Source: Mixophyes australis
Taxonomy: Eukaryota; Chordata; Amphibia; Anura; Limnodynastidae
Assembly: GCA_036250195.1 (NCBI GenBank)
Contig: JAVHZZ010000003.1
Span: 340,137,375-340,201,374, forward strand
Direction of reading: 5' to 3'
DNA: 64,000 bases
Shown: one piece after another, positions 44,502 to 56,725 of the stretch
How positions within the stretch are numbered: position 1 is the stretch's first letter
How the letters are laid out: the number at the start of each line of letters is the position of its first letter
Notes under the pieces: model-generated
The model's database searches: none
Seen by the model: only the letters and a program-made list of their open reading frames with translations
Told to the model about the DNA's origin: nothing
Position numbers and translations under genes: made by a program

Positions 44502-44829
44502 GGCTTGGTACACACTGGTGGTTTTTTAGCTGATTATCGGGCCAATCACCCGATAAACGACTGCTCGGGCACATGTCGAGTTAGTGTGTATAATCACATT
44601 TGGCTGGTTGTACTGTTTAATAATCTCGTTCCAATCGCCTTCCGATCATGTAGTGTGTATGCACTCACCATCTCCATAGAGTTTACAGAGTCGTGGACTT
44701 TTCAGCCAATGCCAGCAATTAAAGGTAAATGTGTGCATGTGTAAATCGCCCGACCGGTTGGACTTTGTTGTCGGTACAATCATTTTAGATAATAGATTGG
44801 TCGGAAAATTCTCCAGTGTTTACCTAGCC
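44502..44829. mobile_element. Relative of the 42874 element
   Basis: Ends GGCTTGGTACACACTGG and CCAGTGTTTACCTAGCC. The interior includes the same tagtgtgta and cgatcatgtag style words. Confidence 0.5.
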
Positions 44830-46624
44830 GTAGTGACCGTAAAATTGCAGGTAGCTATAGGGAAACACAGGATTTAGTTGGGGTAATTCTAGGACCTGGT
44901 AATTTTCCTTAATCAGGGGAATCCCATGGGCCAGCGAGAAAGTCTTCTCTGCCAGTCTCTAATAGTGTAGTTGGATTGTCGTGCTTGAAAATGAATCTGT
45001 CATTAAGGTATGACACACCTCCAGTCATTACTGATCATTCGATTAGGGTGGAATATTGTAAGTAAAATTCTGTTCCATATAACTACTGGTTTCCAGAGTT
45101 CCTGTGATCGGCCTGGCACCATGACTAATTATACCTGCTGCTGTTTCTGCTCACACCTGCTGGCACAGTGTTGTCAGTGGCCAACATGCACATGCCTGTA
45201 TGAAAAGAAAAGCTAATTGGCAGCAGATGTCTACTGCACCCTTCTTGCTCTAGCCGACCAGTCTTTTATCAGACCACCATCACCACGCTGCCAGTGGTAG
45301 CGAGCAGAGCAGTGGTGAGCATGATGAAGATGTGAGAGGGGAACCACTGGGATCTGCTATATGTGATCTGGGGATCCCCTGATGTCTTGTGCACATCTCT
45401 GTTTACTTTGGGGGGGGGGGATGCGGCTCACAAACACCTATAAGCATTTTTATTTAGAAAACACCAGGTCGATCATTTAAAACTTGTAACATAAATAAAC
45501 CTTTTTTTTGTTATTGTTAACATTGTATGTACCCGCCTGGAAGCTGGTTATGCTCCTGTGTTACCCTCCGGTGATGCCTCGTTGATGATTATATCCAGAG
45601 ATAAAACTTGTTAATTTGTTTTTCTATCTTCTAGTTATTTATCCACTTTGATCCACAGAGCAAAATATTCCGTTGTTGAAAATATTACTGGCACCTACCT
45701 TGTCTTCCAATGTCAAATTGTCCAAGTCACGTTTTCTTTCTGCAGTTATTGGAGGCGTTCATTCATCCTGGTGTGACTCAATAGGAAGTTGTAATAGCCC
45801 AGCACACAGTGGTTTCTTTAAGCAGAAAATTAATCTACACGAGGTCAGAAGCTGACAATTAAATGTAGGAAATATGTGTTTATTCTATTGAACTGCACAG
45901 TGTGCCCTTCATTATACACAATCAGGGTGAAGATACCAAGGAAAATCCTAATACAGCTTCGACGCCTTTGGAATCACTGTCTTTAGACATGTTTCCAGCC
46001 TTCATAATTAGACTTTATTTTTTTTCTTTAAATCAATACTGTGGGGGGCAGGGGGCATTCATGCTTCTATGATGGTAGGTATTTGTTAAAAAAAAACACA
46101 AAAGCCTAAGGCATAAATCAATTATTTGCATGAAAGCTATAAAGCTTCTCGTGGTCTCCTTTATCCTTGAATGAGTTCTCTTATTAATTGGCTGGCTAGC
46201 CTTCACAGCATTGTTAATTTTCTGTTGCGGTCGGTGACACAAACGTCCCTTCATAAACAAACTGGTTGGGAGTGCTACAAGATATAGATGTTGAAGTCAT
46301 GGTCTTTCTTTCTGTTGCTGCATTAGCTTTATATGAAGGTGTAATATCATACCTGCCAAATTTCACAGTCGTTCAAATTAGTCTCCAACTGTTTCAGTTG
46401 ATACCAAGCCCCTTTATGCTGCCAAAAATCAGGGCTGCGCTTCTAAAATTGGGACTATTGGCTGACATCTAATGTAAATGCAATGACGTCATATGATTTT
46501 GCAACAAGGAAAATATTGTTTTGTGTGTGTGTCCTTAGGATTAATTACCACTGAGCAATCGGGTCAGACATTCTGTCATTTGTGACCAAATTGCACAATC
46601 ATTGTTCAGTGGGTGGAGCCAAAA

Positions 46625-47240
46625 CAACTGATGAAGTGCACAGTGCAGGGAGGTCACGCAGCATACCCGGGGAGTGCACAGTGCAGGGAGGTCAGGCGGC
46701 ATACCCAGGGGAGGATGGATTGCACAGTGCCGGGAGATCACGCGGCATAGCCAGGGCAGTGCACAGTGCCGGGAGATCACGCGGCATAGCCGGGGCAGTG
46801 CACAGTGCAGGGAGGTCAGGCGGCATAACCGGGGGAGTGCACAGTGCAGGGAGGTCAGGCGGCATACCCGGGGGAGTGCACCTTGCAGGGAGATCACGCG
46901 GCATAGCCGGGGCAGTGCACAGTGCAGGGAGGTCAGGTGGCATAACCGGGGGAGTGCACAGTGCAGGGAGGTCAGGCGGCATAACCGGGGGAGTGCACAG
47001 TGCAGGGAGGTCAGGCGGCATAACCGGGGGAGTGCACAGTGCAGGGAGGTCAGGCGGCATACCCGGGGGAGTGCACAGTGCAGGGAGGGCACGCGGCATA
47101 CCCGGGGGAGTGCACAGTGCAGGGAGGGCACACGGCATACCCGGGGGAGTGCACAGTGCCGGGAGGTCAGGCGGCATACCCGTGGATTGCACGGTGCAGA
47201 GAGGGCACGCGGCATAGCCGGAGGAGGATGGAGTGCACGG
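46625..47240. repeat. 39-bp minisatellite, about 15 copies
   Basis: Unit gcataaccgggggagtgcac plus agtgcagggaggtcaggcg. Since 39 is a multiple of 3, long frames with a 13-residue period appear on both strands (for example MPPDLPALCTPPV). I regard these as artefacts of the repeat inside an intron. Confidence 0.93.
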
Positions 47241-48271
47241 TGTGCTCTCTCTCCTTTCTCTGTGTGGTTCCTTTTAACGGCTGAGGGCTGCCTCATGTTG
47301 CTGCTCACTAGAATCAAATGCAAGGACATGATAAAACTGTAAAATAATAATCTGAAAGTGAAGCAATGTTTACCCATCTCGGTTGCCTCCAGTGACTGAA
47401 TTGAAGGTGTACATGTGAGTTCAGTTATTGTAAAGGCGGAGGAAAAAACACTTAATTTCCAAACAGAGCTTCAATTGAAATCTGTGGAAAGTTTTAACTC
47501 CATGATCCAGCAAGAATTCTGTCCGTCTATCCTCACACTGATGAAGTTGCCCTTGGAATGAACACTGAACTGTGTCGTGATCAAAGAGACCTTTTAACAC
47601 AACATGTCAAGAAATGGCAGCCCAGTATCTTCATCTTATAACAGGAGTAATTTATGCAAAGCAATAGCAGTAGGATTATGTGTGCTTCCTAATCCTTTCA
47701 CTTCTCTGGTACATATTCATTTTTATACTTTATCTGTGTGCTAGTCATAGGAACTTAGTCAGCGCTTTAAAGGCCAGTCTAAATGTTCTTGATTCTGCTG
47801 CCAAGCATGGCTGTTACTTAAGAAATATATGCTTCCTAATAGAAAATGAGTATTAAAAGTTTACTATAATCCTGCTTATGGTTAGAAACAAGATCTGCAA
47901 GTTAAAATATAATTCTGTCAAAGTTATTTATATACTGTAACTTTCTGCTGTGTGGTGGTGAAAAAGAATGCTTAAAGTAAGAGCTCTGTGCAGCAAATCC
48001 TGTGCTCTAGTCTATTGCATATCTGAAAACCTTCATACAATTTATTCCATATGAGCTTGTATATTGTAACATACATGCAGGTATGGCTTGGAGACCGCTC
48101 TTCTATATGATCATGGCAAATCAGTGACTGTACATACTCTTGTTTTCTGTACTGACTTCACAGCCACTTCTGTCCTGTGAAAGCAGGTTGTTGTTTTTTT
48201 CCATCCCTACTATTTTTACTATTACACTAAAAATAAGTAAAATTCACATAACAGTGTGGTGTAACTGTAAG

Positions 48272-48411
48272 TTATGGAAAAGATGTGTAAGCCACTGGCT
48301 GCTGGCATCAATAAACACAAGAATAACTGCTGATTTCGACGCTTCAAAATCAGCAGTTATTCTTGTGTTTATTGATGCCAGCAGCCAATGGCTTACACAT
48401 CTTTTCCATAA
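48272..48411. repeat. Near-perfect 65-bp inverted repeat (foldback)
   Basis: Arms 48272-48336 and 48347-48411 are reverse complements with a single mismatch, separated by 10 bases (cgacgcttca). Outer ends TTATGGAAAAG and CTTTTCCATAA. It encodes nothing. Probably a MITE or a snap-back insertion. Confidence 0.9.
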
Positions 48412-49184
48412 GTGTTTGGGTTTGTAGACAGTGGTGGAGTTTGAAGTACATGAGCTTAGCTTTTTGTTTAATTGTTACATGAAAATATATATCTAAAGAG
48501 CAAGTAATGCCTGAAATATGTTTAGACTATAAAAGGCCAATTGAATTCGAAATGATGAATTCAATTTTGGGTGGAATATTGACAACAACATTCCAGTCCC
48601 CCTAGGTTACTTTCCTGGGGCCAGATAGTCATGATATTCGGGTTCCCCACAAGTCTCCTGTGCCCGCTGCAGCTCCTTTTCCTCTTTCCTACTTCTGCTT
48701 GGAGCTTGTTGTTGGTGGACAACAGTCTGAGAGCAGACAGGGCCACAGGAACCCCCAATGTCTGCAGCACCTTCCTTTTGTGTCCACCGGCAAAAACCAA
48801 ATTAACAGGACTTATTGAAAAAGGCTCCAATAGTTGTTTTACCTTATTTGGAATCTAAAAAGAAGTTTAGGGCTGATTTTTATTTTGTTTTTAAAAAATT
48901 TCACATAGGTGTGTCCCGTTTCCATTTCAGATATGTGGAAGTTGTAGTTTTGAATCAACTTGTATTTTAGGTTTAGTGGTTTGTGACCCAGTTTTATGTT
49001 GTAGAATCAGTATTCCGATGACTGCTCACAAGTGTTTAACATCATTCTTTAGAAATCATTGGTATTGTTCACAGCTGGAACTAGAAGTACTGTACTTGTA
49101 CTTTGTACATAACAATGAGATGTAAACTGATATTACTTAATCCCTAATTTAGAATTGTGCTTGATTCTCATGCCTATATGCCTC

Positions 49185-49400
49185 TGTGTGTGCTCTGGTT
49201 TCCTCCCACACTCCAAAAACATACAGATATGTTAATTGGCTGCTATTAAATTGCCCTTAGTCTCTCTTGGTCTGTCTGTGTGTATGTTAGGGGATTTAGA
49301 TTGTAAGCTCCAATGGGGCAGGGACTGATGTGAGTGAGTTCTCTGTACAGCTCTGCGGAATTAGTAGCGCTATATAAATAAATAGATGATGATGAGGTGT
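49185..49400 (+). repeat. Interspersed retroelement copy
   Basis: From ctggtttcctcccacactcc through ttggctgctattaaattgcc and gattgtaagctccaatgggg to gcgctatataaataaatag, ending in gatgatgatga. The 3' microsatellite tail suggests L2-type LINE or a SINE that borrows its tail. Confidence 0.65.
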
Positions 49401-49514
49401 AATAGAGAGTTTTTACGGAACAGGATATTGCAGGGTAGTGAAATAATGGGTCCACAAGGAATGTCCATCCTATGTGAACTCCTTTTATGTTTTATATGCA
49501 CTATAATATTATTA

Positions 49515-49865
49515 TTTTTTTATTTGTAGGGCACCACAATGTCCGCAGCGCTGTTCATGAAATTTACAGTATACACAGACGGAAACGATCCATAATACAT
49601 TATTAAACTAAACATAATTGTACAATGACCAAACATCTACTTGTTAGCAGATTACACACATATAACATTGTAATACAGATAGTTATTTACGGACAGTGAG
49701 TGAGAGTGAAGGTAATATTTAATGTAAGTTAGGCCTGGGCTGAAGAAGACAGGGCTAGGAAAGCAGGCCTAGAGGTACAGAGGGTGATGGAATAGTAGAA
49801 GGAGAGCACAAGGAAAGAGGGCCCTGCTCCTGAGAGCTTACATCCTAAAGGGACGACACAAATAG
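49515..49865 (-). repeat. Interspersed repeat with cagcgctgt edge
   Basis: gcaccacaatgtccgcagcg, then agggccctgctcctgagagc and cttacatcctaaag. The layout resembles 59580-59720, which has ccctgctcacaaacttacaa. Confidence 0.45.
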
Positions 49866-49998
49866 AGTGACACCGAGTGGGGGAGTGGAGATGATAGCTG
49901 AGGCAAAGGAGTTAGGAGGAGGGCTGATAGACTTAAATAAAGAAATGAACACTATATATAATCTTATTTTGATGGTAAATTCTTTTGGGATAATAGTG

Positions 49999-50343
49999 TT
50001 AAAGCGGCATTCCAGGTAAAACATTGATGTTTAACTGAGCTGCTCCTTCCCTTTTGTGGCGCCCCGGAACTGCATGCTGAAATAGTTGTAAGATTAAAGC
50101 TGAAAATTGGTGTGAGCGGGAATAGACCAACAGGAAACTGTAAGCTTCGTCTTTGTGGCTTTTTATTGGTTCACGCTGTCACACCCATTCAGGCTGTACA
50201 GCAGCCCTGGCTTTTGCGGCAGCTGTACTGCAAAATGAAGGAGACCCGGGGAAAAACCTGTTTCATGTGTAGTTCCTGGACCTCCACTAAGGAGAAGAGC
50301 GACTCTGTTAAACGTTAATATCTAACCTGGAGTGCTGCTTTAA
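49999..50343. mobile_element. piggyBac-like MITE with TTAA ends
   Basis: TTAA at 49999-50002 and 50340-50343 flanks inverted ends AGCGGCATTCCAGGTA and TAACCTGGAGTGCTGCT. No transposase frame. Confidence 0.75.
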
Positions 50344-52684
50344 GGGTTTCAGTAAAGTTTTCACAGCACTCTTTCTGTTCCAAGAACATCTGTATAAGTG
50401 CAGAGATGTTACAGAAGGACATAAATGGCTGTCCTGTCTTTCTATAGGTCCCATTTAGAATGGTCTCTAACAGTGCATTAGCAGATTGGTGCTCTGTCTC
50501 TGGAAGGTTTATACAGTACCATACTAAACTGCTGGATGATTTGTTTGTTTTTGTTTTTCTTCTTTCGGACATTTGGCCCAGTAATTAAACCTGAAACTAA
50601 ATGTGTTGAGATTAGTTGGAGGTGGTCGAGTAACGCAACAAATCCTTTTAGAGTACAGTTGTGATAGATTATCTAACTCTCTTGAAAGCACATTATTAAT
50701 ATACGGAAATCAACGAAGTAGCATTATTCTGTCCAGGCAAGTAATGTATGTACTGAAACAATAGCCATGTTTCCTATCTCACCAGATAAACAGCTGTTTG
50801 TAGAGTATTTAATGGGAACCACAGATGGTTATTATAGCATTATAGCATTATAGTCTGGGATCCTTCACTTTCTACACAGGCCTTTTTAAGGACTTGTGCC
50901 CACACTAACTATGAGTGTTAACGAACCATACAACAAACAGGGCTTAATTCAAAGTTAGGAGTAAATCCAATGGAAGGTGCAATTTTGCAACTTGGCTAAA
51001 CCATGGTGTGCTGTAGAGGGGACAGATGGGAGACGTGTCCTATCTTAACGCTAGATCACAGTGTCAAAGTTAAGCTGCCCAGTTTATGTGTGATACATGT
51101 AAAAGCTGAACAGTACTTTCCCTGCATGCAAAAAAAAATTACATATGCACGCCTTACACTATAACATGATTTATCCAAGTGCAAACTTGCACCCTTACCT
51201 GGATTTGCTCCTAATTTTAAATGAGGCCCCTAGTCTGTAACCTTGGATGTTGGAGGAAATGCTTGAATGAAACAGGTACCCAAGTGCACCTTTTTTTTTC
51301 TCTTCCTACTCAACCACATGTCTCTGTACATTAAAGCCCAGACATTTACTTTTTCATTAATGAAGCATACTTGTAAATGCATTTTCTATTCAGTGCTAGT
51401 GCACATGGGTGAATGTAAAAGGGTTCCCCACCTAAAACCAACTAAAAACTTGTGCAGCGGCTGCATCTTGTGACAAGTGCTGGCCAAGTGCGGCCAGACG
51501 GAGGCAGGGGCGGATCTAGAAAACTGGTGTACCCGGGGCGATTTAGGGGGGGGTGATTTAGGCCCCGCCCCTTTCTAGCAGTTTAGGCTGCCGACGGCTG
51601 CACAGTATGTGCAGGTCCGTCCAGCCGTGACAGGAAGGGACAGTGTGCTGCCCGGCTGCTCTGATTGTGTTTTAAACACAAAATGGACTATACAGACAGT
51701 ATCTGATAAACCTTGTGGCTGCCTTACCGTAGTACTTCATTACAAGCATGTCACATGTCTGAGGGGAAGCTTCTTATTGATTTTACCTATGTTAGTTTGC
51801 GCTTCGTCCTCTTTTGCATTCACGTGTTGGTCCATGCACCACCTAGTTTTTGGGGACTGACACAGTAGACCTCAATTTGCCAGTAACCAATAGTGTCTTT
51901 TGTAGCACTGCCTGAGTTTTATATTCAGGAGGCGCTGGCTCCTAAACCATTGCCTGATTTTGCACTGCTGTCTCAAACGTCCACCCAGAGTACAGCAAGG
52001 TGCATGACCAGATGTGCACCAACTCTCCTATCTAGCTTTAGTTCTGCACTGCCCTGTACAACGGGGCACATTGGTGAGCATACTACCAAGCTATATCCCT
52101 CTAGCTGTGCAATCAACTCTGCAAGCACTGCCGTAACCACGAAAAGCTAAGCTGTATTGAGGCCTTTTTTTTTTTTCTTTGAAGCATCCCAGCTACATAT
52201 GTTTCCATATCTGATTCATATATCACTTGTGGAGAAATCACCCTTTTTAATCACTTGTTTTAAGTATGTTTTTATTTCTAAATTTTATGGAGGCAAATTC
52301 TAGTAAGAGACTTCAGCTCACACATTTCTCATGAAGAATAGTAGTGCGCGTACATGATACAGTTCATACATATTTTATGAATTGTTAGGCACTGAAACTG
52401 AGATTTTTGCTTAGCAGTTTAGAGACTGGGGTATTAAATTGTAAAGAGAAGTCCCTGCTTAGCACAATTCATTTTGTGACTACCTCAGCAAAAGGTCATT
52501 TTAAAGTGGTGTAACTAAAAGCTAAATATTGCTGACCCTTCATAAATTAGCTTAAAGATACAGATTTAAAAATGCCAATGTGTTATCAAAGCCACATGAG
52601 ACAACTGAAAGACAACTAGCCAAGAGGAAATTCAGCTCTTATGAAATTTAATTTGCAAAGATCTTTGTGCAGAATGTTATTACT

Positions 52685-52985
52685 TCTTCTAGTTTATTTA
52701 TATAACATTAATCATAGTATACAGCGCTATACAGAGAATATGTATCATACACATCTATCCCTGCCCCATTGGAGCTTCATATCTAAATACCACATACATT
52801 GGGGTCTATTTTTATCTGAAGCCAATTAACCTACCAGTATGTTTTTTTTTTTTTAATTTGTGAGTTAAAACCCATAAAAACACGGGGAGAATATACAAAC
52901 ACCACTCGGATAAGGCCCTGGTCAGAATAGAACCCATGACCCCAGCTTGTGAGGCAGCAATGCTAACCAGCACACTACCGTGCTT
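52685..52985 (-). repeat. Interspersed retroelement copy
   Basis: tacagcgctatacagagaat, cctgccccattggagcttca, ttaacctaccagtatg, cggataaggccctggtc, catgaccccagcttgtgag: reverse copy of the 49185/54520 family. Confidence 0.6.
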
Positions 52986-54519
52986 CCCAATTATCTGCCT
53001 GTTTAATGTTAACGCTGACAAGTTTAACACTCGCTATTCATAATCTAATGTTTCCTTTGTTCTAGTTGTGTCATCTTATGTAGTTGCTTTCTCTATAGTC
53101 TCTTGTGTTGACTTTTACTGGTTCTTTTGTTTCTCTCGTCCCTTATGTGTATGTTTTATTTATATTTTGATGGTTGTGCGGTGCCTCAGATTCTGTGGTG
53201 CCATATAAATAAATTAAAATATAAGTATATATAATATACTTGGGCAAATATGGAGGAGAGAGTGGAGCACTTTCGTTCTGTTCTCCGTATTGGCCTGCCC
53301 TTGCTTATTCTGCATGTCCGTTTGCTGGAGAGTGCATGGCTAAGTAGTCTGGGTGGAGCTACAGCATGCACGGTGTCATGATACTGGGTCACACTCAGGC
53401 TACCTACCTGCACTCACCGATGGATATTATACTTGGAATTAACTGATAACCACTCTACAGTATTTCATCGCTTATTTATCCATAAATCGTTCACCAGCCG
53501 AGCTATATCTCTTTTAAGAACACCGCTTTCGGCGAGTATGGTCACTGAATCTATAAAGCTCTGAGCCCTGTAACCCACCAGTCCATTTGTGCTATGTGCA
53601 CAATGAAGGGTAACTTTTTTAGGATTATACAATATTTCTAAAAGTAGATTCTTTTTAAAGGGCATTGGGGTCCTTTCCGAACCCGGCTTCATCAGGAAGT
53701 CTTATGGACTGTTGGACCTTTGTCTCTTCATTAAAATGAACCTGTGCTCAACAGTATGTTGCATGTCTGCCAGCAGATGTAGCTGCAACTATTTCTGTGT
53801 CCACATATTGTAGCACCCCCAGATTTAATGATACTGTTCAGCCAGCCTGCTCTGGTATGAACTCTGATATTTTCTGTGCGGGAGCTGGAAATTATTGTTT
53901 AGTCCCCTAAGGATACTTCTTTTTTTTTTGGTCTGTTAAACATCGATGCCATATTGTAAATGGTCCTACTAGGTAACAGAAAACAAGATGTACATTTTTC
54001 CTTCAACCATTTTAAATTGTACTTTATTGAAGGGCCACTAATCCTAAATTCAAAGTCTCCTTTTATATAAAATTCTACCAATAACATTAATGATTTCAGA
54101 GCTGCACTGCATTGGAGTTGGCCTATCTGAGGACAAAACATATAAGTAGATAGATTTGCAAAAGTATGCTGGCGCTATATAGATAAATGTGTATAATAAT
54201 AGAATGTTTTATATATGGCAGATTTTCTAATCCCTGTCAATCTATGTATTGACTATATATACAAAGAAATACATGCATATTTCACAAGATGCATATAGAT
54301 GTGACATTTTAAATACACCTTTATATGCATCTTATGACCTTATAAAAATGTAGATATATGGTAATGTCTCACAAGGTGTCTTTTCATATTGATTGAATCA
54401 TTTGGTATTTTAGTGTCCCTTTATATGATACGGTCATTAAGCATGTGTCTGGGACAGAAACTGTTGGGGCAATACTAATATTCCTGTACATTGGAACGGT
54501 CACCTACACATACTGGAGG

Positions 54520-54732
54520 ATTCCAGGTGCTCCGGTTTCCTCCCACACTCCAAAAACATACTGGTAGGTTAATTGGCTGCTATTAAATTGCCCTTAGTCT
54601 TTCTCGGTCTGTATGTATGTATGTTTGGGGATTTAGATTATAAGCTCCAATGGGACAGGGACTGATGTGAGTGAGTTGCTGAATTAGTGGCGCTATATAA
54701 ATAAATAAATAGATGATGATGATGATGATTCC
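54520..54732 (+). repeat. Interspersed retroelement copy with (GAT)n tail
   Basis: ccggtttcctcccacactcc to gcgctatataaataaataaa, then tagatgatgatgatgatga. Closely matches 49185-49400. Confidence 0.65.
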
Positions 54733-55189
54733 CTTTTGTGGGCTGAACCAGTATACAGCCTATCAATTTGCTGGGAATCAGTGACATCACTGAGGCTCTT
54801 TCTGATTATTATTTATAAGGCCTTAGGATTCATGCCTGGGTAAGAGGATGCTGTTGCTCTGGTGTTAACATAATCACCAGTATATTTTGTAATTATTTTA
54901 CATAGCTGAGTACAATGATTAGGCGTTATGCTGGATTGAGTAACCCGTTATTTGTAGTACTGTCCCAATCTACGGAGGACCCTTCAGAAAACTGTTGCAA
55001 AGGAAAAAAGTGGTGCTATCCATAGTGACGAATCAGGTGATTGCTTTCATTTTCTGAACTGCGATAGAAAAGTGATCGTATATAATCTGTTGGTATGGGC
55101 AACAATCCCTTTCCTCTGCACTAGCCTTTATATATGCATCCAACATTTTATACAATTGTGTCATATTAATACATAGTGATAATTTTAAT

Positions 55190-56125
55190 ATTTTTATTGG
55201 TGATGTTGCAAATGGTATTGAAGAGAAAGTATGTCTTTTTGCAGATGACACAAAAATATGCCACAGGGTAGACACACCAGGGGGGTAAAACAAATGATTG
55301 ATGATCTAGACAGACTAGAGGATTGGTCAAGAGATTGACAACTACAGTTTAATGCCCAAAAATACAAAATCCTGCACTTGGGTCTCAAAAGCCCAAAGGC
55401 TAAATATATTATTAATGGCACTATAATGAAAACTACTGAGGAGGAAAAGGGATCTAGGAGTCACTATTTCAGGTGACTTAAAGGCAGGTAAGGAATGTAA
55501 CAAAGCAATGAGGAAGGCAATTGAGATGCCTGTTGCAGAGAAATCAGCAGAAAGAAAGAAGTAATAATGCCACTGTATAGGTCACTGGTACGGCCTCATC
55601 TAGAATACTGTGTTCAGTTCTGGAGGCCAAATCTCCAGAAAGATCTAAATACATCAGAGACTGTGCAAATAAGAGCAACTAAAATGGTGCAGGGCCTACA
55701 GTACAAAACTTACCTAGAAATACTAAAAGATTTTAATATGTATAATTTGGAGAAGGGAAAGGTTAGAAATTTTCACATATATTAAGGGTTATAACAAGGT
55801 ACAGGAAGGAAACATTCTACAAAGGAAGAGAAGTATTAGAACACAAGGATGTGCACTGAAACTGGAGGGAAGTAGGTTCAGAGGAAATCTGAGGAAAAAC
55901 TATTTCACAAAATGGGTAGTGGATACGTGGAACAGCCTCCCATCAGAGGTGGTTGAGGCTAATACAGTAGAGCAATTTAAACATGCTTTGATAGACATTA
56001 GAATATCCTTACATAGATTAAAGGACCAAATAGGGTTGGAGGTTACCATAGGTTAATAAAAAAATAAATAATGGGCAGACGAGATGGGCCAAGCGGTTCT
56101 TATCTGCTGTCTAATTCTATGTTTC
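55190..56125 (+). pseudogene. Non-LTR retrotransposon (CR1/jockey-like) RT relic
   Basis: From 55195 the frame reads GDVANGIEEKVCLFADDTKI, holding the FADD form of the reverse transcriptase catalytic motif (F at 55238). A block DDLDRLEDWSRD follows, then a stop where W is usual, then QLQFNAQKYKILHLG. Later frames give DLGVTISGDLKAG, MPLYRSLVRPHLEYCVQFW and DTWNSLPSEVVEANTVEQFK. These are the palm and C-terminal blocks of CR1/Rex/jockey-type LINEs. It is 5'-truncated with several frameshifts and stops, hence dead. Confidence 0.85.
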
Positions 56126-56484
56126 TTTGTTACCGCTTACATCCATATTCACATAGGGTTATGCTTCCTTTCGCTCCATGCTGCAGCTTTACCCTATCTT
56201 AGGTTGTGTTCGACCTTCTTAAATATTTGAGGATTTGTTACTAAAATATTTCTACTGAGAGGTGAGTGGGCGATATCTGCATTATCTTCCTCACTTTCTG
56301 GCCTCCATACTTGGGTAGAAACTACAGAAAATTACTGCAGATGCGATTTCTTTAAAGATTTCACCAATGACTGAAAGTTGTGATGATCACGCAGATTTAT
56401 TTGTCCACACCTATACAATTTACCTCCAGATCTGTGATCTTCATCTCGTAACCACTGGCTGAAAGATCGTGACATTCTATATAG

Positions 56485-56725
56485 ATCTGCCTACACTGCT
56501 GGCCATGAGTGCATACACACTTCCATATTTGCCCGACATTGTTCCATCATTTTATAGAGATTTTTAGCCCGCTTATAAAATCAAATCAAACAATACAATG
56601 GACTTTGGTACGATAAAACATGATCGTGGGAGCATACACACTAATGCGATATTGGACCCAACAGTCATTTATTGTGTGATTGGCATAATAACTAGGTGAA
56701 AAACCTGTAGTGTGTACCCATCTTA
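56485..56725. mobile_element. Relative of the 42874 element, left end lost
   Basis: The right end ctgtagtgtgtacccatctt and the interior words gcatacacac and gatcgtggg are shared. Confidence 0.45.

Noticed and set aside
46541..47377. 278-codon minus frame and 211/222-codon plus frames
   Set aside because: Translations of the 39-bp minisatellite inside an intron.
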